Notes under the pieces: generated by a model | What the model saw: only the letters and a program-made list of their open reading frames with translations | What the model was told of the DNA's origin: nothing | Database searches by the model: none | Translations under genes and position numbers: made by a program | Assembly: GCA_030527545.1 (NCBI GenBank) | Contig: JAUNAP010000004.1 | Coordinates: 115,552 to 179,551 of the forward strand | Reading direction: 5' to 3' | DNA from: Actinomycetaceae bacterium | GTDB taxonomy: Bacteria; Actinomycetota; Actinomycetes; Actinomycetales; Actinomycetaceae | Length of the DNA: 64,000 nucleotides | Part shown: positions 35,237 through 43,347 of the stretch, piece by piece | How positions within the stretch are numbered: position 1 is the stretch's first letter | Layout of the letters: each line of letters starts with the position of its first letter

Positions 35237-36154
35237 ATTAGCGACGGTCCTTTCGCACCACCTGCGCCGCGCCCGAGCATCGTCGCCGGCGATGACGTGC
35301 AGCCTCGGGTCGCGCTTGAACCACTTGTATTGCCGCTTGACGAGACGCCACGTTTGTTGAGCTACCGCAGCGCGTGTGTCGTCGAGTGTCGCGGCACCGT
35401 CAAGGTATGCGAGAACCTCCGGATACCCGGTCGCACGCCGGGCCGTCGGCGACGCCTCTAGGCCCCGCTCGCGCAGCCTCTCAACCTCATCGACGAGGCC
35501 GGCGGAAAACATCACTTGCGTACGCTCGTCGATGCGGCGTCTTAACACGTCGTCTTCCCAGCCGAGAGCCACGAACACGGTGTCGTAGACGCTGTCGTAA
35601 GTGGGCAAAGTAGCCGAGAAGGGCCGTCCCGTGAGCTCGTAAACCTCGAGGGCACGCACGAGGCGACGAACGTTCGCCGGATTGATGCGTTCGGCAGAAG
35701 CGGGATCGACGGCGCGGAGACGACGGTGCAGGTGTGCCGAGCCCAATCGTTCGGCTTCGGTTTCGAGCGCACTCCTGATCTCGGGAGAAGTGCCAGGAAA
35801 CTCGAGACGGTCGAGAAGGGCACGCACGTATAGACCCGACCCTCCGCACACGATGGGCAAGGAACCCGAATTGACGATGGCGGCGATGTCACGGCGAGCG
35901 TGCGTTTGATAGGCAGCCACGGAAGCGGGTTCGTCTATCGAGAGCACGTCGATCTCGTGGTGGACGATCCCCCGTCTCTCCTCGAGAGGCACCTTGGCCG
36001 TCCCGATGTCCATCCCCCGGTACAGTTGAAAAGCGTCGGCAGAGACGATCTCGGCAGCGCCCGCGGCCTGGGCAATGTCAAGGGCGTAGTCGGATTTTCC
36101 CGATCCCGTCACGCCGACAACCGCGATGACTCTCGATCGGCGCCCCTCCATCAC
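35219..36154 (-). CDS. miaA: tRNA dimethylallyltransferase
   Basis: A 311-residue enzyme that puts a dimethylallyl group on N6 of A37 in tRNAs reading UNN codons. The P-loop [14 protein letters not shown], the [18 protein letters not shown] motif, [16 protein letters not shown] and the C-terminal [13 protein letters not shown] segment are family hallmarks. It shares a 4-bp overlap with miaB upstream, so the two steps that make ms2i6A37 are coupled in one operon. Confidence 0.95.
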   Translation of the reverse strand: MMEGRRSRVIAVVGVTGSGKSDYALDIAQAAGAAEIVSADAFQLYRGMDIGTAKVPLEERRGIVHHEIDVLSIDEPASVAAYQTHARRDIAAIVNSGSLPIVCGGSGLYVRALLDRLEFPGTSPEIRSALETEAERLGSAHLHRRLRAVDPASAERINPANVRRLVRALEVYELTGRPFSATLPTYDSVYDTVFVALGWEDDVLRRRIDERTQVMFSAGLVDEVERLRERGLEASPTARRATGYPEVLAYLDGAATLDDTRAAVAQQTWRLVKRQYKWFKRDPRLHVIAGDDARARRRWCERTVANLAAST

Positions 36155-37668
36155 CCTCGCCTCACCACGGGCATCCCGAGGCTAACAGCTGTCTGTTGCT
36201 CACCGCACGAGTCACGGGAAGCCTCCCACGCGTCACCGGCACGCGTCGAGCGCACGTCGAAGAATCCCTCGCGCGCGGAATCCGCCACGAGGTGATGCGG
36301 CGCGCCGTGGGTCACGCGCACGCGCACCATATCTCCGGGCCTCGGCTCGACTCGATGGTCCTCGGGAAGGGCGACGTGGACGAGCCTGTTATCGGCGGCA
36401 CGCCCCGAGATCCGCCGGGTCTGTCCGTCCTTTCGCCCCTGTCCCTCGGCGACAAGAACATCGACAACACGCCCGACGAGACGCTCGTTTTCCTCCGTCG
36501 ATATGCGGTCTTGCAAAGCGACGAGACGGTTGTAGCGTTCCTGTTTGACCTCCGCTGGCACCTGGTCTTCGCGATCGGCGGCCGGCGTTCCCGGCCGAGG
36601 CGAATAGAGGAACGTGAAGGCGGACGAGAAACGCGCCTGCTCAACAACGTCGAGGGTGTGCTGGAAGTCCTCCTCAGTTTCGCCGGGAAAACCGACGATG
36701 ATGTCGGTGGTGATTGCGGCATCGGGAATCTGGGCCCGCACGCGTTCGAGGATGCCTAAGAACTTTTCTCGCCGATATGACCGACGCATGGCCCGCAAGA
36801 TGGGGTCGGATCCCGATTGGAGCGGCATGTGTAAGGAGGGCATGACGTTGGGGGTGTTCGCCATCGCGTCGATGACGTCGTCGGTGAAGGCGGCCGGATG
36901 CGGGGAGGTGAAGCGTACCCGTTCGAGTCCCTCAATCTCACCGCACGCGCGCAAAAGATCCGCGAAGGCCCCGCGCTGCCCAAATCCGACGCCATAGGAA
37001 TTGACGTTTTGGCCCAGCAGGGTCACCTCAATGGCACCCTGGGCGACAACCGCCTCGACTTCCGCGAGGATCTCGCCCGGCCTACGGTCCCGCTCACGTC
37101 CGCGAAGGGAGGGGACGATGCAGAAGGTACATGTGTTGTTACACCCCACCGAAATCGACACCCACGCGGCGTAGGCCGATTCTCGTTTCGTCGGCAGGGT
37201 GGAGGGGAACACCTTGAGTGATTCTTCGATTTCGACGGCCGCCGCACGGTTGTGGGCGCTGCGGCGCAAGAGAATCGGCAAAACGTCGATGTTGTGGGTG
37301 CCGAACACCACGTCGACCCAGGGGGCCTTCTCGACGATCTTTTCGCGCATCTGTTGGGCGAGACAACCGCCAACGGCGATCTGCATGCCGGGACGGTTGC
37401 GCTTGACCTCGGCGAGCTGCCCGAGGTTACCGAACAAGCGCGTTGCTGCGGCCTCGCGCACCGAGCAGGTGTTGATGACGACGACATCGGCACCGCCGTC
37501 TCCGGCCCTCGTCGCTCTCGCGCTTGCTTCGGGGACCGATTCGGCTGGGACGAGACCTGCCTCGCTGAGCAGCCCAGCCATCCTCTCGGAATCGTGGACG
37601 TTCATCTGACACCCGAGGGTGCGCACGTGGTAGGTGCGGGGCAGTTGCGTTGTCTCTTCGGCGTTCAC
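36151..37668 (-). CDS. miaB: tRNA-2-methylthio-N6-dimethylallyladenosine synthase
   Basis: A 505-residue radical SAM methylthiotransferase that turns i6A37 into ms2i6A37. The N-terminal UPF0004 domain ([18 protein letters not shown]) supplies three Cys for the auxiliary cluster. The radical SAM cluster motif CNNTCTFC lies near the middle, and a C-terminal TRAM domain (from [15 protein letters not shown]) binds tRNA. GTG 37668 is chosen because the family starts just before YHVRT; longer in-frame starts run into the MMPL gene. The C-terminus has about 60 extra residues beyond TRAM. It lies downstream of the MMPL gene. Confidence 0.94.
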   Translation of the reverse strand: MNAEETTQLPRTYHVRTLGCQMNVHDSERMAGLLSEAGLVPAESVPEASARATRAGDGGADVVVINTCSVREAAATRLFGNLGQLAEVKRNRPGMQIAVGGCLAQQMREKIVEKAPWVDVVFGTHNIDVLPILLRRSAHNRAAAVEIEESLKVFPSTLPTKRESAYAAWVSISVGCNNTCTFCIVPSLRGRERDRRPGEILAEVEAVVAQGAIEVTLLGQNVNSYGVGFGQRGAFADLLRACGEIEGLERVRFTSPHPAAFTDDVIDAMANTPNVMPSLHMPLQSGSDPILRAMRRSYRREKFLGILERVRAQIPDAAITTDIIVGFPGETEEDFQHTLDVVEQARFSSAFTFLYSPRPGTPAADREDQVPAEVKQERYNRLVALQDRISTEENERLVGRVVDVLVAEGQGRKDGQTRRISGRAADNRLVHVALPEDHRVEPRPGDMVRVRVTHGAPHHLVADSAREGFFDVRSTRAGDAWEASRDSCGEQQTAVSLGMPVVRRG

Positions 37669-37678
37669 GGCCGACAGT

Positions 37679-40207
37679 CTAAGCCACGGGCCGCCCGGTT
37701 TCGTCACGAGACTGTGCAGCTGTGCGGGCCCCCTTGCCTTCAACGAGCGCCAGGAGCCAGCGGGGAGCCCACCAGTTCCACGCCCCAAAGAGCGTCATGA
37801 GCGAGGGAACGAGGGCAAGGCGCACGATCGTGGCATCGAGAGCGACCGCAGTCGCCATGACAAAGCCCACCTGCTTGAGGACAACCATTTTCGACATGCT
37901 GAACGCGACAAATACGCATACAAGAATGCCCGCGGCCGAGGTGATGATCCGTCCCGAATGTGTGAGTCCCAAGACGACGGCACGGTCGTTGTCGCCCGTG
38001 GCGTCGTAGACCTCACGCATGCGTGCGAGCAGGAACACCTCGTAGTCCATCGATAGGCCAAACCCAATGCACACCATCATGACGACGACGTAGGACTCAA
38101 GCCCGCCGAGCTTGTCGGCTCCGAGAAGCCCAACGCCGTGTCCGTCCTGGAAGACCCACGTCGACACCCCCAGTGCCGCCAACAGGGACAACGAGTTGAT
38201 AAGAAGCGCCTTAATTGGCACGACAAGGGAGCGCGTCATGAGGAATAGCAACACGAGAGTCGCACCCACAATGATGCCTAGCGACAGCGGCAAACCCTCC
38301 TCGAGCGCATCGACAAAGTCCCTCTGCTGCGCCGCTTGTCCCGTCACGTAGAAGGTCGCCTCCGAGGGCTTGTTCTCGCGCAGTCGTTCGACGATGCTCG
38401 TCGCCTGCGGTGAACCACGGTCCTCGCCTTCGACCTCGATCGACATCGCCGTATACCCGTCAGCAACGATGCGCGGCGAGGTTACGCCCTCGACCCCGTC
38501 CCAGTTCGCGATGGTCTCTGCCCACCTGCTCAAAGGGCCTGTGTCTTCGGTGTCGGCAACCACATTGATAGCTGGCACGCTCACGGCGGGTACGTCCGAG
38601 AAGTCCTCCAGGACGAGGCGTTGAGGATTATCGGCGGCCAGCAGCTCGATCATCGAGTTACGCAGTTGCAGGTGGGTCGCCGGGATAACGCACATCCCCA
38701 AGATGAGGGCGGACACGGCTAGGAAGAACCACGGGTGCGTGTTGACGAGCCGCCCGGCGCGATACCATCCCGTGCGCGTGAGGTCCCTCCTCAAGGTTGC
38801 GGGCTTCGAGGCCAGACGCACGAGCGGGTTCCTCGGGACCTTCATGAGATGCCTGGCGGCAAGAAAGGCAATCGCGGGCACACCGGTGAGAGCCGAACAC
38901 ATGGCGAGGAGGACGACAGAAAGGCCGGCAACGCCAAGGGAACGCAGCAGATCGGGAGTGAACACAAGCATCCCGAGAATCGAGACGGCCACGGTGATCG
39001 CGGAGAAGGCGACCGTGCGCCCAGCCGATGCCATTGTCGCCTCAAGGGGCTGAAGGAGAAACGCCCGCTCACCGAGACGCGCCTGCACGTCGGAGGCGAT
39101 CTCACGCCCGTTTGCGCGCGACGCGCGGGCAAGCTCCTCACGGAAACGCGAGATGATGAGCAAGCCGTAGTCGATCGACAGGCCGAGACCGAGCACCGAA
39201 ATCACGTTGACGGCAAAGGATTGTTGATCGGCCACATAGGTCATTCCCAACATGACAGCAAGCGCCGTAGATATGGCGACCAGTGCCCCACCGATGGGCA
39301 TGAGCGCCGCCGCGACTCCACCGAAGACGAAGATCATGATGACGACGGACAGCGGGATTCCCACCGACTCCGCCGTGACGAGGTCGTCCTTAAGTTGTTT
39401 GAGCGAGGTTTTCTCGATGAGATCCGCGTGGGTAAGCCGCAGCGTGATCGGGTGGGAAAGAGCGTCCTCGATAGCTTGCTGGAGGTCGCGCAGATGGGTC
39501 TCGACGCGCGCAATCCTCGCGCGGCCAGCGGCATCGAGTGCGCCGTCGGCGCCGGCGGCGTCCAGCGTCACGGCGATCGCCATTTTATCCCCGTTTGGAT
39601 TGACGAGATCGCGTGCCCGTTCATCGATAAGTGCGATGCTCGGGCGCACGGGCGAGGCCACCGCGGTGACCCCCTCGAGCGATTCGATGCCAGCCAGAGG
39701 CCCATCGAGTGCCTTGGCAAGGGCGTCGATACCCGGCAGGGGCTCGTGCGAGAGGTCCCGTGCCCGTGCCGCTGCGTCTTCGGCGTTACGGCGCGCTTCT
39801 TCCGCTTGCGAAGTGAGCGTCTGCGCACGTGCCATCTGCCCGGCACGAGCCGCGGCGGCAGCCTCCTGGCCGAAAGCGCGCGCACGCTCGCCTGCGGCGT
39901 GTGCCTCCTCACGGGCAGCGGACAATTCTTTCTCGCGTTGAGCGCCCTCACGCCGTGCCTGGCGAAGATCCACCCCGTCAATCGCTGCAATGACCGTGTA
40001 GGCCTGCGCGGCGTTGTCCATGAGGATCTTGTTGCCGCGATAGGACTCCGATACCTGCGATTGGGGCAGATCGGAGTGGAGCCGATCGAACAGGGGCGTA
40101 CCGAACCCCCACAAGGCGATGGTCGCACACACGACGATGACGAGGCCCCAGCCGGCGAGGATTGACCTCGGATGGTAGGCGATAAGGCGGGCGAGCCGGG
40201 CATACAT
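37679..40207 (-). CDS. MMPL-family RND transporter
   Basis: An 842-residue membrane protein with two repeats of one helix, a large extracytoplasmic loop and five helices. The helical cores include [19 protein letters not shown] in the first half and [20 protein letters not shown] in the second, each with the Asp-Tyr pair used for proton relay. The first loop carries an Ala/Glu/Arg-rich coiled coil at about 84-152. MMPL proteins export lipids, siderophores or drugs; the substrate here is unknown. No Shine-Dalgarno precedes ATG 40207, and a dyad covers the start. It is not obviously part of the miaB operon functionally. Confidence 0.88.
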   Translation of the reverse strand: MYARLARLIAYHPRSILAGWGLVIVVCATIALWGFGTPLFDRLHSDLPQSQVSESYRGNKILMDNAAQAYTVIAAIDGVDLRQARREGAQREKELSAAREEAHAAGERARAFGQEAAAAARAGQMARAQTLTSQAEEARRNAEDAAARARDLSHEPLPGIDALAKALDGPLAGIESLEGVTAVASPVRPSIALIDERARDLVNPNGDKMAIAVTLDAAGADGALDAAGRARIARVETHLRDLQQAIEDALSHPITLRLTHADLIEKTSLKQLKDDLVTAESVGIPLSVVIMIFVFGGVAAALMPIGGALVAISTALAVMLGMTYVADQQSFAVNVISVLGLGLSIDYGLLIISRFREELARASRANGREIASDVQARLGERAFLLQPLEATMASAGRTVAFSAITVAVSILGMLVFTPDLLRSLGVAGLSVVLLAMCSALTGVPAIAFLAARHLMKVPRNPLVRLASKPATLRRDLTRTGWYRAGRLVNTHPWFFLAVSALILGMCVIPATHLQLRNSMIELLAADNPQRLVLEDFSDVPAVSVPAINVVADTEDTGPLSRWAETIANWDGVEGVTSPRIVADGYTAMSIEVEGEDRGSPQATSIVERLRENKPSEATFYVTGQAAQQRDFVDALEEGLPLSLGIIVGATLVLLFLMTRSLVVPIKALLINSLSLLAALGVSTWVFQDGHGVGLLGADKLGGLESYVVVMMVCIGFGLSMDYEVFLLARMREVYDATGDNDRAVVLGLTHSGRIITSAAGILVCVFVAFSMSKMVVLKQVGFVMATAVALDATIVRLALVPSLMTLFGAWNWWAPRWLLALVEGKGARTAAQSRDETGRPVA

Positions 40208-40216
40208 AGTTGTATG
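40201..40216 (-). promoter_or_regulatory. Dyad over the MMPL start codon
   Basis: CATACATAGTTGTATG has arms CATAC/GTATG around 6 bp and covers the MMPL start codon. A TAACAT hexamer lies 6 nt before the ATG, so the dyad would sit at the transcription start of a leaderless mRNA and could be an operator. No regulator gene lies next to it. Confidence 0.4.
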
Positions 40217-40259
40217 TTAAGCCGGCTGACCCCCGCGAGCAGGCATTCTCGTGGCTGCG

Positions 40260-40760
40260 CTAGGCGTGCGTGTCTCCGGTGAGGAGTTCGCAAGCGAGCT
40301 CGAGGACCGTTTGTGTCGCCGCCCGTCTCACCTCGTCGCGCCCACCGCTGAATTGGCAGGCTCGGTGGACGCTGCCGTTAGGCGCGACGACGGCGAGATG
40401 GACGGTGCCGGCGTCATGCCCATCGGCAGGACCGGGACCGGCCACGCCCGTCGTGGCCACCCCAACGTCGGCGCCAACGAGTTGAGCAACCCCGGCAGCC
40501 ATCTGCTCGCTAACGACGTGGTCGACCGGCCCGTGCTCGGCAAGCCTGCCCTCGCTGACCGATAAGAGGCGGGATTTGAGGTCGCTGTGATAGGCGACAA
40601 CCCCTCCGCGAAAATGTCTCGAACAGCCGGCGACGCTCGTGAGTGCACCCTGGACGAGACCGCCCGTGAGCGACTCGGCGACTCCGATCGTCCACCCGCG
40701 GCGGGCGGCGTGAGAGAGGAGATCCGCGGCCGCGTTGGTCATCTCAGTGGAAAAGCCCAT
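40260..40760 (-). CDS. pncC: Nicotinamide-nucleotide amidase (CinA C-terminal domain)
   Basis: A 166-residue stand-alone CinA C-terminal domain. Motifs are VAESLTGGLVQGALTSVAG with the catalytic Ser, GVVAYHSDLKSRLL, and TTGVAGPGPADGHDAGTVHLA. PncC deamidates NMN to NaMN in NAD salvage. The long CinA N-terminal domain is absent, as in most actinobacteria. ATG 40760 has GGAGGC upstream. In related genomes cinA lies between pgsA and clgR; here it is behind recX. Confidence 0.92.
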   Translation of the reverse strand: MGFSTEMTNAAADLLSHAARRGWTIGVAESLTGGLVQGALTSVAGCSRHFRGGVVAYHSDLKSRLLSVSEGRLAEHGPVDHVVSEQMAAGVAQLVGADVGVATTGVAGPGPADGHDAGTVHLAVVAPNGSVHRACQFSGGRDEVRRAATQTVLELACELLTGDTHA

Positions 40761-40769
40761 GCCTCCACG

Positions 40770-41363
40770 CTACTCGTCTGCCTCTTGGGCGTCCCACGCT
40801 TGCGCAGCGGCCTCCCAGGCCACGCTCGGAGGATAGCCTCGACGGGCAAGGAAACCGCCCACTCGCTGGAGGGCGCGGCGTCGCTCCACGTTCCGGCACG
40901 AGCGGACCTTCTTTTTCGCTAGGCGCAACGCACTCGCACGCTCGTCAACGTCAAGCTCGGCCAGCGCCCGCGTGATCGTCTCCTCTCCCAGGAGCCGCCG
41001 TCGAAGCTGGAGGGCCAACGCCTGACCGACGAGACCGCGCGTGTCGCTCAACGAGCGAGCAAGGTCGCGCGCGTAGACCTCGTCGTTGACGAGCCCGAGC
41101 TCGCCAAGCCTCGCGATGACCGCGTCAACCGCGTCGGCAGCAAAGCCCCGATTCTCTAGCGCCTGCCGCAACTCCCCAACCGAGCGTGCCCGCCGATCGA
41201 GCAGGCCGAAGGCTGCCTCCTTGGCCGCCGATACGGCCTCGGAGTGCCCCATCGAGGCATTGCGCTCGTAGCGACGACGTCGGGCCTCTGCCTGTTCACG
41301 CGCGTCGCGACGATGCCGCCGCTTCGAGGTGTCTTCGTATTCGGGATCGACGTAGCTGACCAC
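40770..41363 (-). CDS. recX: RecA inhibitor RecX
   Basis: A 197-residue regulator that binds RecA filaments and blocks their extension. The core carries AFGLLDRRARSVGELRQAL and LGLVNDEVYARDLARSLSDTRG, followed by repeated three-helix units and FLARRGYPPSVAWEA near the end. The first 45 residues are charged and variable. GTG 41363 is 3 nt past the recA stop, so recX is translated from the recA mRNA. Confidence 0.93.
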   Translation of the reverse strand: MVSYVDPEYEDTSKRRHRRDAREQAEARRRRYERNASMGHSEAVSAAKEAAFGLLDRRARSVGELRQALENRGFAADAVDAVIARLGELGLVNDEVYARDLARSLSDTRGLVGQALALQLRRRLLGEETITRALAELDVDERASALRLAKKKVRSCRNVERRRALQRVGGFLARRGYPPSVAWEAAAQAWDAQEADE

Positions 41364-41366
41364 GCT

Positions 41367-42443
41367 CTAGCTCGCGTCCGCGCCGCCGTCGTCGTCCTGC
41401 GCGGTATCTTGCTCCTCGCTGATAATACCGAGCGTGGTGAGGATCTTATGCTCGATTTCGTCGGCGAGGTCCGCGTTATCTTTCAGGAAGGTCCTCACGT
41501 TTTCTTTACCCTGGCCCAACTGATCGGACTCGTAGGTGTACCAGGCACCCGATTTACGAACGACCCCGCAGTCGACACCGAGATCAATGAGCGAACCCTC
41601 GCGGGAAATCCCCTGCCCGTAGAGGATGTCGAATTCGGCCTGCTTGAACGGCGGCGCCATCTTGTTCTTGACGATCTTCGCCCGCGTGCGGTTGCCGATA
41701 GGCTCCCCGCCTTCCTTGAGCGTCTCCGTGCGACGCACGTCGATACGCACAGATGCGTAGAACTTCAACGCTTTTCCACCCGTCGTCGTCTCGGGCGAAC
41801 CGAAAAAGACGCCGATCTTTTCGCGTAGCTGATTGATGAATATTGCCGTCGTGCCGGTCGCCGATAGGGCGCCTGTCATCTTGCGCAGCGCCTGCGACAT
41901 GAGGCGTGCCTGAAGCCCGACGTGAGAATCGCCCATGTCTCCCTCGATCTCAGCCTTGGGCACGAGGGCGGCCACCGAATCGACGACGATGAGGTCGATA
42001 CCGCCGGAGCGAATGAGCATGTCCGCAATCTCGAGAGCCTGTTCGCCCGTGTCGGGCTGCGAAACAAGGAGATTGTCGGTGTCGACGCCTAGTTTCTTCG
42101 CATACTCCGGATCGAGGGCGTGCTCGGCGTCGATGAAGGCAGCGTTTCCACCGGCTTTTTGGGCCTGGGCAACCGCGTGGAGGGCGACCGTGGTCTTACC
42201 GGAGGATTCCGGGCCGTAGATTTCGACGATGCGTCCTCGTGGTAATCCGCCAACGCCGAGGGCGACATCGAGTGCAATCGAGCCGGTGGGAATGACCTTG
42301 ATCGCCCGATGCGTCTCCTCCCCCAATCGCATGACCGATCCCTTACCGAAATCCTTCTCGATCTGGCTCAGCGCCATTTCCAGGGCGCGATCGCGGTCAG
42401 CAACGGGCTGTCGCAGGCTTTTCGCTGCAGATTTCTTGGCCAC
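41367..42443 (-). CDS. recA: Recombinase RecA
   Basis: A 358-residue recombinase and LexA co-protease. Walker [15 protein letters not shown] lies at about 74-87, Walker [13 protein letters not shown] near 146-157, with loop L1 ([14 protein letters not shown]) and the loop L2 region ([20 protein letters not shown]). No intein is present. The GTG start has AGGAG 5 nt upstream. A promoter with a LexA box in its spacer lies about 180 nt upstream, and the intervening leader holds a 34-bp perfect palindrome. Confidence 0.98.
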   Translation of the reverse strand: MAKKSAAKSLRQPVADRDRALEMALSQIEKDFGKGSVMRLGEETHRAIKVIPTGSIALDVALGVGGLPRGRIVEIYGPESSGKTTVALHAVAQAQKAGGNAAFIDAEHALDPEYAKKLGVDTDNLLVSQPDTGEQALEIADMLIRSGGIDLIVVDSVAALVPKAEIEGDMGDSHVGLQARLMSQALRKMTGALSATGTTAIFINQLREKIGVFFGSPETTTGGKALKFYASVRIDVRRTETLKEGGEPIGNRTRAKIVKNKMAPPFKQAEFDILYGQGISREGSLIDLGVDCGVVRKSGAWYTYESDQLGQGKENVRTFLKDNADLADEIEHKILTTLGIISEEQDTAQDDDGGADAS

Positions 42444-42560
42444 TAGGACTCCTCATTTCCACTCGTGCGCTAGGCGCGGCCTTATGGGGCTGGTCTGCGC
42501 CACGCGTCTCTCTCCGAAACACGTGGGACCCACACTATGTCCGACCACCGACATATTTTT

Positions 42561-42594
42561 CGTCTCCGTTGCGCCCTAGGGCGCAACGGAGACG
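42561..42594. repeat. 34-bp perfect palindrome in the recA leader
   Basis: The two 17-nt halves, CGTCTCCGTTGCGCCCT and its exact complement AGGGCGCAACGGAGACG, meet at a central CCTAGG. It lies between the SOS promoter and the recA GTG, so RNA from the promoter would form a very stable hairpin near its 5' end. On the minus strand it is followed by an A-rich stretch rather than a T tract, so it is not a standard intrinsic terminator. Confidence 0.85.
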
Positions 42595-42613
42595 CACAGG
42601 GCCATGTGGACAC

Positions 42614-42641
42614 ATTACATCGAACACCCGTTCGATGCTAA
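42614..42641 (-). promoter_or_regulatory. Predicted recA promoter
   Basis: On the minus strand TTAGCA (42636-42641), a 16-bp spacer and TGTAAT (42614-42619) make a sigma70-type promoter. The spacer is almost exactly the LexA box, so repressor would block polymerase. The -35 overlaps the DUF3046 stop codon. Confidence 0.55.
42621..42634. promoter_or_regulatory. LexA (SOS) box of recA
   Basis: CGAACACCCGTTCG, identical to LexA box 1 near lexA, flanked by AT and AT to give an 18-bp dyad ATCGAACACCCGTTCGAT with 7-bp arms. It lies 178 nt upstream of the recA start, within the promoter spacer. Confidence 0.9.
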
Positions 42642-42871
42642 TTGGCTCTCCGGAGGCGTTTCTTCTCACTCCTGTGGACCCAGGCGAGTTCGGGGTCGAG
42701 ATCGAGCTCGCGCACAATGCCTTCCCAGACCTGCTGCGGGTCGGCACCTCGATCGAGGAGCTCGCGGGCCGTGCCGCCCAGGGGCACCAGATAGAGATCG
42801 GTGGTGACCGCGGTTCCATACGTGTCGCCGAGTACTTCGGCAACGGCCTCGTCGAATTCGGACCGACGCAT
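42638..42871 (-). CDS. DUF3046 protein
   Basis: A 77-residue protein of the actinobacterial DUF3046 family, almost always encoded directly upstream of recA. The start [19 protein letters not shown] and the C-terminal PQQVWEGIVRELDL segment match the family. The function is unknown. Its ATG overlaps the clgR stop in TGATG, so translation is coupled to clgR, and its stop codon lies in the recA promoter -35. Confidence 0.9.
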   Translation of the reverse strand: MRRSEFDEAVAEVLGDTYGTAVTTDLYLVPLGGTARELLDRGADPQQVWEGIVRELDLDPELAWVHRSEKKRLRRAN

Positions 42872-43197
42872 CAGCGGGCGGCGAGCGTCTCGCAGCCGAG
42901 CAAGTCGTCAGGCACCGTATCGGGCACGACGCAATGCTCAACCAGCCCGATCCGATCCGACACCTCACGCAAGACGAGCGACAACGGCACTCCCAGCGCC
43001 TTGCACATGGCGTAGAGCAGTTCCGAGGATGCTTCCTTTTGTCCTCGCTCAACCTCGGAGAGATAGCCGAGCGATACTTGCGCGGCTGCCGATACCTCGC
43101 GCAAAGTCCGCCCCTGCTTGCGGCGAATCTCGCGCAAAACGTCACCGATGTAGTCCCTCATGACGGGAGGCGCTAAAGGCACGGTAGGCGTAGGCAT
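42871..43197 (-). CDS. clgR: XRE-family regulator ClgR
   Basis: A 108-residue regulator with one helix-turn-helix of the XRE type (residues 14-68, with [20 protein letters not shown] and [18 protein letters not shown]). The sequence and position upstream of DUF3046-recA identify ClgR, which activates clp protease and chaperone genes in actinobacteria and is itself a Clp substrate. ATG 43197 has no Shine-Dalgarno; a TACGCT hexamer ends 6 nt before it, suggesting a leaderless mRNA. A longer frame to 43293 is not supported by homology. Confidence 0.88.
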   Translation of the reverse strand: MPTPTVPLAPPVMRDYIGDVLREIRRKQGRTLREVSAAAQVSLGYLSEVERGQKEASSELLYAMCKALGVPLSLVLREVSDRIGLVEHCVVPDTVPDDLLGCETLAAR

Positions 43198-43306
43198 GCC
43201 ACCAGCGTAGCGCGTCTTGCTGGATACGCGCTGAATGCCTGCCCCGCGTGGTCTTCCAGCCGGGCGGGACGAGGTCGCAGAAGTCAACGTCATATCCTTC
43301 TCAACG

Positions 43307-43338
43307 CACTGGCCACGGGATTATTCCCGTGGCCAGTG
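43307..43338 (-). terminator. 13-bp perfect hairpin after pgsA
   Basis: CACTGGCCACGGG (43307-43319) and CCCGTGGCCAGTG (43326-43338) pair perfectly around the 6-nt loop ATTATT. It begins 10 nt past the pgsA stop and probably ends the ftsK-pgsA transcript. No T tract follows, so the mode of termination is uncertain. Confidence 0.65.
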
Positions 43339-43347
43339 TCTCGTCGC

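Noticed and set aside
38735..40165. A 476-residue plus-strand open frame
   Set aside because: It is antisense to the MMPL transporter and shows no family motif.
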